From assembly GCF_023221595.1 (NCBI RefSeq), contig NZ_CP096563.1, positions 726,501-790,500 on the forward strand: 64,000 bases of DNA, read 5' to 3'. A program made the position numbers and the translations under genes. Source of the DNA: Rhodococcus qingshengii JCM 15477. Its GTDB lineage: Bacteria; Actinomycetota; Actinomycetes; Mycobacteriales; Mycobacteriaceae. A model generated the notes under the pieces. That model was given only the letters and a program-made list of their open reading frames with translations. It had not been told where the DNA came from and ran no database searches. Below, one piece after another: positions 56,834-64,000 of this stretch (position 1 is the first letter of the stretch; every line of letters starts with the position of its first letter).

Positions 56834-57859
56834 GTGCGTGAAAGCCTGGGCGTTGTATTCGAAAATCAGTCAATTTCAACAGCTCTCGTAGATGCGGACA
56901 CACCCCTTCTTGGCTCGATCGACGAGTTCCGTCACCCCTGGGGTGCAGACGGGACTGTTCCCTCTCCGCAAGCGTCGGCGCGCGCACTCGCCTCCGCGGC
57001 CGAGGTCGCCACCGGTCGAGCCCTGCGCTCGAATCTGTGCCCCACCGTCGTCGGAGTGATGTGCGAGCGTGCGGACGTGCGCGAACATGTCTCGGATTCG
57101 TTGTCCTCCAGTCCTTTCGAGAACATCGAGTTGGTCAACGGTCTCGACGCACGGCTTGCCTACCTGCGGACGGTCGACGCTCTCATTGGTGTTTCGCCGA
57201 TTCTCGCGTTCTGGCCGGACGGCAGTGAGACCGTGATCGCGGCCGTCGACCCGAGAGCAGGCGTCGTGGACTCGGCGCATCGTTACGACACGGCCGAGTT
57301 GCTTGCGGACAGCTCGACATTTGCTGCGACATTGGACCTCCTCGTCGCCGAACGAGACCCTGTGCCCAAGATGCTCGTCGCGATGCTCGTGAAGGAAGAC
57401 TCTCGGCAGCCGTCCGCGGAAGCCGCTGAACTGGCAGGTCTCGGCTTCCTGTTTCTCGGCGAGCGGACCCAACTGGCGATAGGGGCTGCGCTGGTAGCGG
57501 CCGATCGCGGAAGCGAAGTTCGGTCCGGTGGCGGCATGGCTGTCCGGCCCGTCAACAGGGTCCGGTGGGCGGCGGCAATAGTACTGCCGCTTCTACTCAT
57601 GTTGACGGGGTTGCTGATCGCGCTGTCCCCAGACGGGTCGCGCGCGGTGTCCACGGATAGCCCGAACATCGGCGCCGAGTCGGCGACCTCCACCAGCGGG
57701 CCCCCGCCCGGCGCTGCCCTACAGATTCCGACACTTGCGCCTTGCGATCCAGTGGTGCCTGCCGTTCCTGCAGTACTTCGGCGTTCTGATCCGGAAGTCG
57801 CACCGCTCCAGACCGACGAACCCACAGCCGAAGAATGCACCCCGCTGCGAGTCGGCTAA
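56834..57859 (+). CDS. Uncharacterised protein with C-terminal membrane helix
   Basis: 341 residues from GTG 56834, which has GGAGGA four bases upstream; ATG 56822 gives four more residues but has no ribosome site. The N-terminal 220 residues look like an actin-/Hsp70-fold or DUF7159-type soluble domain (SLGVVFENQSISTALVDADT at the start). One membrane helix lies at about 236-258, followed by a Pro/Ser/Thr-rich tail. In Mycobacteriales such proteins often accompany cell-surface genes; no function is known. Its 3' end overlaps the convergent mutY by four bases. Confidence 0.66.
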   Translation: MRESLGVVFENQSISTALVDADTPLLGSIDEFRHPWGADGTVPSPQASARALASAAEVATGRALRSNLCPTVVGVMCERADVREHVSDSLSSSPFENIELVNGLDARLAYLRTVDALIGVSPILAFWPDGSETVIAAVDPRAGVVDSAHRYDTAELLADSSTFAATLDLLVAERDPVPKMLVAMLVKEDSRQPSAEAAELAGLGFLFLGERTQLAIGAALVAADRGSEVRSGGGMAVRPVNRVRWAAAIVLPLLLMLTGLLIALSPDGSRAVSTDSPNIGAESATSTSGPPPGAALQIPTLAPCDPVVPAVPAVLRRSDPEVAPLQTDEPTAEECTPLRVG

Positions 57860-58749
57860 GCCGTACCCTCTCCGGCCAGCGCAAACAGGCCGTCGTCGGT
57901 CTGCTCGACCAGTCCGTCGACCAGCAGTGAATGCAACGCACGGTCACGCTGACCCGGATCGGCCGGCCAGACGATGTCGAGTTGCGCGCGCTCGACCGGA
58001 CGGTGACTCTCGCGAAGAACGGCCATCAATTTTCCACGAACCTGGCGATCTGTGCCCGCGAACTTCTGCACCTTCTTGGGTGGTCCGGTGTGTGCCGGTT
58101 TGCCCGAAGCGACCCACGCGCAGTTCGGCAAAGGGCAGTTCTCGCAGTTCGGGTTCCGCGCCGTGCAGATCAGTGCACCGAGTTCCATGAGAGCTGCGCT
58201 GTAGGTGGCGGCGCGCGCACGCGTCCTCGGCAGCAGCGCCGCGACGTCGGCGAGGTCTCGCGTGTTGGACGGGTTCCCGGGTTCCGCATTGCCGTGGACG
58301 GCTCGCGCAACTACGCGTCGTACGTTGGTGTCCACCACAGGCACTCGCTGTCCGTAGGCGAAACACGCGACGGCGCGGGCGGTGTACGAACCGATTCCCG
58401 GTAGCGAGAGCAAGGTATCGACGTCTTCCGGGACCACGTCACCGTGCTCGGCAGCCAGGACGCCCGCGCATTCGTGTAACCGCAGCGCGCGTCGTGGATA
58501 ACCGAGTTTGCCCCACGCGCGAAGCACCTCTGCCTGGCTCGACGCTGCCATCGCCGACGGCACCGGCCAGCGCTCGACCCACTCTTCCCAGATTGGCGCA
58601 ACGCGCACCACCGGCGTCTGCTGGAGCATGATCTCGCTCATCAGGATCTGCCAGGCACTGACGCCCTCGCGTCGCCACGGCAGGTCGCGAGCCGTCTCGG
58701 AGTACCACTTCAGCAGCACCGAAGATTCCACTGCCACTGCTACCGACAC
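57856..58749 (-). CDS. mutY: A/G-specific adenine DNA glycosylase MutY
   Basis: Removes adenine mispaired with 8-oxoguanine. 297 residues. Catalytic Glu E39 in LMSEIMLQQTPV; helix-hairpin-helix LLSLPGIGSYTARAV; catalytic Asp D140 in VPVVDTNVRRV; the 4Fe-4S cysteines C195, C202, C205 and C210 with the C-x6-C-x2-C-x4-C spacing seen in LICTARNPNCENCPLPNC. The C-terminal NUDIX-like domain is short, as in mycobacteria. Synteny: Rv3589. Confidence 0.95.
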   Translation of the reverse strand: MSVAVAVESSVLLKWYSETARDLPWRREGVSAWQILMSEIMLQQTPVVRVAPIWEEWVERWPVPSAMAASSQAEVLRAWGKLGYPRRALRLHECAGVLAAEHGDVVPEDVDTLLSLPGIGSYTARAVACFAYGQRVPVVDTNVRRVVARAVHGNAEPGNPSNTRDLADVAALLPRTRARAATYSAALMELGALICTARNPNCENCPLPNCAWVASGKPAHTGPPKKVQKFAGTDRQVRGKLMAVLRESHRPVERAQLDIVWPADPGQRDRALHSLLVDGLVEQTDDGLFALAGEGTA

Positions 58750-58853
58750 ACTCCTCGAACCTGCGCTCCCGGTCGACGAAGGAGACGTCGACTTGTGGGG
58801 GCCACTTTATCGGCAGTCGCCGACACGGCTGTCTTTGACGCCCGACCGCCGGG

Positions 58854-59378
58854 TCACAACAACTGCACGTTGCTCAGTTTCCACTCGCCGTCCTCGCGGA
58901 CCAGAGAAAGTTGCATCCGGTTGCGGTCGATTCTCGGATCGGGGGAGTTGGTGTTCGTGATCGTCTGATCGAGGAACACGAGAACCTCGGCGTTGTCGCG
59001 ATCACTGCTCGCCAGCCCGGCTGAAATGATCTGAGCGGACGAGGTCGCCTGATACTGCACGATCATATTCTGAAGGTTGGCTGCCACATGGGCGTACTGA
59101 CCGGCGAATTCGCCGACAGAATTGTCACGGACCACGGAGAGATTCTGATCGAGGTTCTGGAAGTTGTACGTCGCAAGATCAGTGGCGAATTGCCGTCCGC
59201 TGTCCAGGGCGCTGATACGCGCGTTTTCGTCGACCGATTTCTGCCAGGTCGCGAATGCGCCCCATCCGAGCGCCGCGACCACGACCAGGGCGCCGGCAAC
59301 GATCGCTACGGTCTGCTTGCGAAGCCGCTTGGGCTTGTCGACGATTGTGGGCGTCTGGGGTTCGGTTGTCTCGGTCAT
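58854..59378 (-). CDS. Mce-associated membrane protein
   Basis: 174 residues. A cytoplasmic Pro/Lys-rich start, one membrane helix (about 24-44), and an exterior NTF2-like domain ending in REDGEWKLSNVQLL, the pattern of Mce-associated (Mas) proteins that stabilise Mce complexes. It overlaps the mceF stop by four bases and closes the mce operon. Confidence 0.86.
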   Translation of the reverse strand: MTETTEPQTPTIVDKPKRLRKQTVAIVAGALVVVAALGWGAFATWQKSVDENARISALDSGRQFATDLATYNFQNLDQNLSVVRDNSVGEFAGQYAHVAANLQNMIVQYQATSSAQIISAGLASSDRDNAEVLVFLDQTITNTNSPDPRIDRNRMQLSLVREDGEWKLSNVQLL

Positions 59379-60613
59379 TGCGTTCCTTGTACTAGTAGTG
59401 CGGCAAACGAGTTGTCACCGAGAACGGTGTTCTGACCACCGTTGAGGCCCAGACGAATCGACGTTCCGTCACCGGCTGCGACCGTTCCGAGGGCAGGATC
59501 GTATTCAGCAACCCCGTCGATCGTTCCAGTTCCGGTGGGGACGTTCTGCGATCCGCGATTCTGAATCCGGCCCGACTGGTCCGCGCAGTGTTGGTTCTTG
59601 TCGAGCGTGGTCGGTGAGGTGTCCTGTACCGATCGCCGGGGCGTGTCGTAGATACAGACCGGGCCGAGTGCTGTGATCAGATCAAGCTGTGCCCGTCCGT
59701 CTTTGACGATACTTCCGAACTTCTCGAATCCTTTGGGCACCACCACCAACAAGGCATCGACGGCGGGCATCCGTGCAGTGACGATCTGAGTGGAGACGAG
59801 AGAATTGGCCAACAGCAGACTGAACGGCTCACGACTCTGTTCGATGAGAGGCAGTATCTGATTGTCGAGAACACTCGGGCTTCGATCGAGGAGTGTGCGC
59901 AGTTGCGGATCGGAGTTTCGTACCTGATCTGTCAATTGGCGAAGTGTGAGTGCAACTTCGGGAAGAGCGTCAACATTTTCCTCGTTCGCAGTGAACAGTG
60001 AGCGCGAGTTCTCGACGAGTGTGTTGACACGCGGTTGATCGGATTGGACAGTGCGCGCGAGCACGTCGAAGTTGTCGACGAGCGCCTGCAGATCCGGACC
60101 CAATCCGTTCAATCCCTCGCCGAGTTCGTGCGAGAGGGTTCGCAGGTCTGCCGGATCGACGGTGTCGGCAGCAGCGTTGAAATTCGCAATCACGGTTCCC
60201 AACGCGACCGGGATCGAAGTGCGCTCAGTCGGAACGACGGAACCTTCAACCAGATACGGGCCGCCGTCGGTCTGCGAGGACAACTGAACTTTCAATACCG
60301 GAACGGCGGTGTCCTGGCTGATGGCCACATGCGAATCGTTGGGGATCTGTTTGTCGGCGGCGATGCTCAACGTCATCACGACGAGGTCCTGGGCAGAGTC
60401 CACCTCCACCGACTCGACGTCGCCGACGGTGACTCCGCGATAGGCCACTTCCGAACCGGGAGCGATTCCGGCCGCGTTCTCCAATTCGACGATGACCGAG
60501 AAGGTTCCGGTGAACGGATCTCCGGCACCGACTTGCCGGAGTACGTACGTCGTGCTGACCACCGCGATGAGGAGAAAGGCGGCGATCTCGAAATAGACGG
60601 TTCGGTTCTTCAT
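59375..60613 (-). CDS. mceF: MCE-family protein (MceF position)
   Basis: 412 residues. An N-terminal membrane anchor (about 8-24) is followed by the MCE/MlaD domain (about 35-115; AAGIAPGSEVAYRGVTVGDV) and a long helical region. Mce subunits form an extracellular tube carrying lipids or sterols from the outer membrane layer to the inner membrane permease. Last Mce subunit of the operon; it overlaps mceE by four bases. Substrate cannot be told from this fragment of the cluster. Confidence 0.88.
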   Translation of the reverse strand: MKNRTVYFEIAAFLLIAVVSTTYVLRQVGAGDPFTGTFSVIVELENAAGIAPGSEVAYRGVTVGDVESVEVDSAQDLVVMTLSIAADKQIPNDSHVAISQDTAVPVLKVQLSSQTDGGPYLVEGSVVPTERTSIPVALGTVIANFNAAADTVDPADLRTLSHELGEGLNGLGPDLQALVDNFDVLARTVQSDQPRVNTLVENSRSLFTANEENVDALPEVALTLRQLTDQVRNSDPQLRTLLDRSPSVLDNQILPLIEQSREPFSLLLANSLVSTQIVTARMPAVDALLVVVPKGFEKFGSIVKDGRAQLDLITALGPVCIYDTPRRSVQDTSPTTLDKNQHCADQSGRIQNRGSQNVPTGTGTIDGVAEYDPALGTVAAGDGTSIRLGLNGGQNTVLGDNSFAALLVQGTQ

Positions 60614-61683
60614 CGCGTTCCTCCTTGCAGGGGTGTCGTGATCGGCAGTTCCCGATCGGAGGCGGGCAGAGGTGGCAGTGGCGGTGCGGCGCCCGGGATT
60701 ATCTCGTTGAGCACTCCGGTCACGGTGCCCTCGACATCGACGTCGAGGTCGATGTTCACGTAATCGCCTGGGCTGGCACGCTCGAGGAGCACTCTTGCGT
60801 TGTCCAGGTTGGCCATCGTCTCACCCAGTGTCGGGCCCATTGCCGAGAACTGGTCGAGGATGGGTGACAGTCGTCCGGTGATCTCGGAAATCTGGTCGGC
60901 CGACTGGTCGAGTACGGAATTGGTTGCGGTACTGAGCCGATCGGTTTCGTCGAGTAGATCGAGGAGCGGTTGTCGTTGGTCGGCGATCACGCCCAATGCG
61001 GGTGTGAGTGTGCGCAAGCCTTCGTCGATGGTGGCGCTCTCGTCTCCGATCAGAGCGCTGAGCCGGTTCAGTGAATCCAGTGCCGAATTGATCGATTCCT
61101 TTCGGTCGTCAAGTGTTCCGAGAAAAGTGTCAAGGCGTGCAAGCAGATCGCGGATCGTCTCCTCCCTGCCGTCGAGAATCTGATCAGCCTCACTGACGAT
61201 GTTCTTGACCTGCGCCAACCCACTGCCGTTCAACAGAGTTCCGACGGCGCCGAGCAGTTGTGCGACATCGGGTCCGCGCACGGTCTCCGATCGCTCGATG
61301 GTGGAACCCGGTTCGAGAATGGGGCCCGCTGGATCGACCGGAACTTCGAGGTTGACGAACGCATCGCCGATCGGGGTCGACAGTTCGATCCGAGCGCGGG
61401 TGCCGACAGGTAGTTCGATGTCCGACGCGATTTCGGTATGTACCACGGCTGCAAAGGTTTGCGCGCTCATCGACATGACTCTGCCGACCACTGCCTGGCC
61501 GATCCGCACCTCACCGCCGACGGGAAGTAACGACGCGTCGACGAATTCCATGTTCAGCGGGTACGACTCTCCTGGCAGACCGCGTCCGAGGGGGAGGTGC
61601 TGGAAGTTGAGACTGCAGCCGGTCAATGGCGCCGCGATGACAAGTGCCACGACAACGCTCACTACGGACTTGTTCGACGCCAT
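60610..61683 (-). CDS. mceE: MCE-family lipoprotein (MceE position)
   Basis: 357 residues from ATG 61683, which overlaps the mceD stop. The lipobox LTGCS near residue 23 predicts lipid anchoring, the mark of the E subunit (LprK-type). The MCE domain follows (about 37-120; DASLLPVGGEVRIGQAVVGRV), then coiled-coil-like helices (about 140-290) with regular Leu/Asp/Gln patterns. An upstream ATG at 61794 is inside mceD and is rejected. Confidence 0.9.
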   Translation of the reverse strand: MASNKSVVSVVVALVIAAPLTGCSLNFQHLPLGRGLPGESYPLNMEFVDASLLPVGGEVRIGQAVVGRVMSMSAQTFAAVVHTEIASDIELPVGTRARIELSTPIGDAFVNLEVPVDPAGPILEPGSTIERSETVRGPDVAQLLGAVGTLLNGSGLAQVKNIVSEADQILDGREETIRDLLARLDTFLGTLDDRKESINSALDSLNRLSALIGDESATIDEGLRTLTPALGVIADQRQPLLDLLDETDRLSTATNSVLDQSADQISEITGRLSPILDQFSAMGPTLGETMANLDNARVLLERASPGDYVNIDLDVDVEGTVTGVLNEIIPGAAPPLPPLPASDRELPITTPLQGGTR

Positions 61684-62762
61684 CAGTTGCCCCCACCGAG
61701 GATGCGTGCCAGGTCGGAGCTGCCTGCCGAAGGAAATTCGATGGGATTGACGATTCCCGGCCCTGTGCACAGCGGTATCGGCATCTTCTCGCACAGTTCT
61801 CGCGTCGTGTCGAACTGTGAGAGATCGGTGGCGACGTTCAATCGTGCTCTGGCTCGGCCTTCTTCGGTGACGAGGTTGGCGACGTTCTCGAATCCCGTTG
61901 GTGCCGTTTCGATGATCTCGCGCAGTTGATCCTGTTTGGTCGCGACTGCACCGGCCAACTGTGCGAGCGTACCCAGATCGGCGGTGACCGCCTCGCCGTG
62001 TTCGGCGAGTAGCGCTGAGACCTGTCCGAGCAACGTGGTCAGGGAATCGAGCGCCCCGCTGATGTCTTCTCGCTGGGCGCTGAACGTGCGGGCGGTGACT
62101 GTCACCGAGTTCGACAGGGAGTCGACCTTGGTCTGGTTGTCCGCGATCAACTGCACGAGGGTGTTCAGGTTCTTCACCAGTTCGGAGATGTCGGGACTTG
62201 CACCCGCCAGTACCGAACTGGCCTGTGAGATGGACCGAACGGCATCGTTGAATGCTTGCCCGTTGCCGTCCAACGCGTGGGCGCCTTCTCCGATGAGGTC
62301 ACCGATCCCGCCGCCGTCGGCGCCAGGGCCGAGCGCCACCGTCAATTCGTTCACCGATGCGGTGAGTTGGTCCCACGTCAGCGGGGAGTGAGTGCGTTCG
62401 AGAGGGATCACCGCGCCGTCGGTGAGGAACTCACCGTCCTCGTAGCCGGGCCCGAGTTCGATCGTGCGGTCACTGATGACCGAGGGAGACAGGACCCAGG
62501 CCTGCGCGTCGGCGGGTATACGTGTTCCGGATGGCAGGCTCAGCGCCACTCGTACCCGGGACCCTTCCGGCGTGACGCTCTCGACCCTCCCGCTGGGAAC
62601 TCCCAGAATCGTCACTGTGTTCCCGGTGAAGATAGCGTCGGTCGAGGTGAATTCGGCGGTGAGAGTGAGTCTGTGTTCGTCACGCGTGACGAACAGGACG
62701 GCACCGATCGCGCAGATCACAATCGCTGCCAGCACGGCGAGTTTCTTGACGGTCGTGGTCAT
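61683..62762 (-). CDS. mceD: MCE-family protein (MceD position)
   Basis: 359 residues from ATG 62762 (four-base overlap with mceC). Membrane anchor at about 7-24, MCE domain (about 32-115; TSTDAIFTGNTVTILGVPSGRV), helical region, and two C-terminal cysteines (LCEKMPIPLCTGPG). Same fold and function as the flanking subunits. Confidence 0.88.
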   Translation of the reverse strand: MTTTVKKLAVLAAIVICAIGAVLFVTRDEHRLTLTAEFTSTDAIFTGNTVTILGVPSGRVESVTPEGSRVRVALSLPSGTRIPADAQAWVLSPSVISDRTIELGPGYEDGEFLTDGAVIPLERTHSPLTWDQLTASVNELTVALGPGADGGGIGDLIGEGAHALDGNGQAFNDAVRSISQASSVLAGASPDISELVKNLNTLVQLIADNQTKVDSLSNSVTVTARTFSAQREDISGALDSLTTLLGQVSALLAEHGEAVTADLGTLAQLAGAVATKQDQLREIIETAPTGFENVANLVTEEGRARARLNVATDLSQFDTTRELCEKMPIPLCTGPGIVNPIEFPSAGSSDLARILGGGN

Positions 62763-63751
62763 CGACACCCCTGAACGAGCCCGACGACGCACAACCAGTT
62801 GTCCGGGATGAGGGTGGAGGGCGAGTTGAGGTCGAGCCAGTTGCCGTTACCGGTCGCGTTGGTGACGTAGCGGACGCTGGGGGCGAAGTTGTCGAGCAGT
62901 GTGGTCAGTGATTGTTCGTTTTCGGACAGAACTCCCGTCACCACGTGGATGTCTCCCATGACCGAGTCGATCAAAGCCTGGTTGTCGCCCAGGAACTGGG
63001 CAAGTGTGGTGCTCAACTGATTCAGGTCTTGTACAAGCGCATTCAGCACATCTCGCCGGTCGGCGATCGTGGACATCACCAGATCCGCATTCCCCAGAAG
63101 GGTTTCCAGAGTGTCCTTCTGCTCGATCAGTGTTGCGGTCGTCTGCTGCGCTCCGGTGAGAAGGGAACGGAGCGCAACGTCGTTGTCGTTGACTACTCCG
63201 GAGAGTGCGTCGATTCCCTCGAGTGAGCGGCGAATGAGTTCGGGATCGTCCGGTGAGTTGTCGGACACCACGGTCAGCATGTTTCGCAGTTGTTGCAGAT
63301 CAAGGTTTTCCGACGTGGATTGTGCTCCTCGACCGAGATCGTCGAGAGTGAACGGAACGCTCGTGTTCTCGATGGGGATGGTCGAACCTGCGGGTAACGA
63401 GCGCGATCCGTTCGGAGTGACGTCGAGCGAGCGTCGGCCGAGCAGAGTCGAGATCTTGATGTCCGCACGGGAGTCTTCGCCGAGAGTGACGCCGTCGTCG
63501 AGTCGGAAGGTGACTTCAACCGAGTTGCCGCTGACCGCCAACGAGGTGACCACCCCGCTCGGGACTCCCGCGACGTTGACCGGATCGTCCTGCGTCAACC
63601 CGGTGGCGTTGGCAAAGACGGCGTGGTACTCGTTGGTCTTGACCTTCAAGATCAGTTGAGGGACAACGAGTGCGGCCAGAACCACACCGACTCCGACGAG
63701 GATGCAGATAATTCCGTTGCGGACCGGGTTCTTGACGGTGAGCCAGTTCAT
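62759..63751 (-). CDS. mceC: MCE-family protein (MceC position)
   Basis: 330 residues from ATG 63751, whose ATGA overlaps the mceB stop; GTG 63757 is less likely. N-terminal anchor (about 13-33), MCE domain (about 40-120; TGLTQDDPVNVAGVPSGVVT), then helical repeats. Ends with a short Cys-containing tail (WLCVVGLVQGCR). Confidence 0.88.
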   Translation of the reverse strand: MNWLTVKNPVRNGIICILVGVGVVLAALVVPQLILKVKTNEYHAVFANATGLTQDDPVNVAGVPSGVVTSLAVSGNSVEVTFRLDDGVTLGEDSRADIKISTLLGRRSLDVTPNGSRSLPAGSTIPIENTSVPFTLDDLGRGAQSTSENLDLQQLRNMLTVVSDNSPDDPELIRRSLEGIDALSGVVNDNDVALRSLLTGAQQTTATLIEQKDTLETLLGNADLVMSTIADRRDVLNALVQDLNQLSTTLAQFLGDNQALIDSVMGDIHVVTGVLSENEQSLTTLLDNFAPSVRYVTNATGNGNWLDLNSPSTLIPDNWLCVVGLVQGCR

Positions 63752-64000
63752 CGGCACACCGCCGAACGCTCGGGGCCGCCGAGGGTCACCGATTGGTCCA
63801 GCGCGCTGAGCCGGAAGTTGCAGATGTAGATGTTCGCCCAGCTTCCGTAGCTCATCGCGATCCCCAACTGGGTGAACAGTTGATCGAAAGCGGTGATACC
63901 GGTCGCCAGCGACTCACGATTGTCGACGACGACGCGAGCCGACTGATCGATCGAAGTCAGCGCGCCAGCCAAGTCCGGTTCCACGCGCGTCACCAAGTCC
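63748..64000 (-). CDS. mceB: MCE-family protein (MceB position), C-terminal part only
   Basis: About 83 C-terminal residues are in the window, ending LGGPERSAVCR; the start lies beyond the right edge. The visible part matches the C-terminus of MceB subunits (SYGSWANIYICNFRLS). The yrbE permease genes and mceA should lie to the right. Confidence 0.82.
   Translation of the reverse strand, partial: DLVTRVEPDLAGALTSIDQSARVVVDNRESLATGITAFDQLFTQLGIAMSYGSWANIYICNFRLSALDQSVTLGGPERSAVCR

Overview
The window looks like chromosomal DNA of an actinobacterium of the Rhodococcus erythropolis type (order Mycobacteriales). The evidence is high-GC codon use, frequent GTG/TTG starts, an mce operon, Lsr2, an MhuD-type haem-degrading enzyme, and a gene order matching, as I remember it, the mycobacterial ppa-to-mutY region. 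No tRNA, rRNA, CRISPR array, insertion sequence or prophage was recognised.

The conserved backbone runs through the window as blocks. Block 1 (1-4288): ppa, a DacB-type carboxypeptidase, a zinc metalloprotease, tilS and hpt. Block 2 (13959-23878): ftsH, the folate genes folE-folP-folB-folK, a DUF3180 membrane protein, a large tail-anchored-like protein, a DUF2520-type protein, then panC-panD-coaX. Block 3: lysS (27483), lsr2 (29637) and clpC (32216). Block 4: mhuD with a divergent alpha/beta hydrolase (51411-52502), and mutY (57856-58749). The right end is a minus-strand mce operon (mceB to mceF plus an Mce-associated protein), truncated by the window edge.

Accessory material sits between these blocks. 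At 4411-10133 are three uncharacterised membrane or exported proteins with proline-rich starts; the third carries a 196-bp nearly perfect internal duplication and hexanucleotide repeats. At 10166-13691 is a malonate module (matB, matC, GntR regulator). At 23936-25077 a 13-codon, cysteine-rich reading frame precedes a cysteine dioxygenase-rhodanese pair and looks like a cysteine-sensing leader peptide. At 25085-29574 are an AraC gene broken by a frameshift, its divergent NmrA/DUF1772 neighbours and a decayed gene fragment. Two tandem secreted lipases separate lsr2 from clpC. From 34837 to 50137 lie a deaminase, an acyl-CoA cluster (fadD, echA, nitronate monooxygenase) with a double-TetR regulator, OsmC, a two-component system, a FrnE-like protein, and a possible ketone/acetoin module (GAF regulator, acetoin reductase-like SDR, membrane protein, flavin monooxygenase) whose two promoter regions share TTGCA-N6-TGCAA sites. 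A cobalamin riboswitch precedes cbtB-cbtA.

The observations I rank highest are the cysteine leader peptide, a 46-bp palindrome present twice (one base different, 25 kb apart, both at convergent gene ends), and the shared inverted repeats around the GAF regulator module. Functional names come from recognising protein motifs by eye; no database search was possible.
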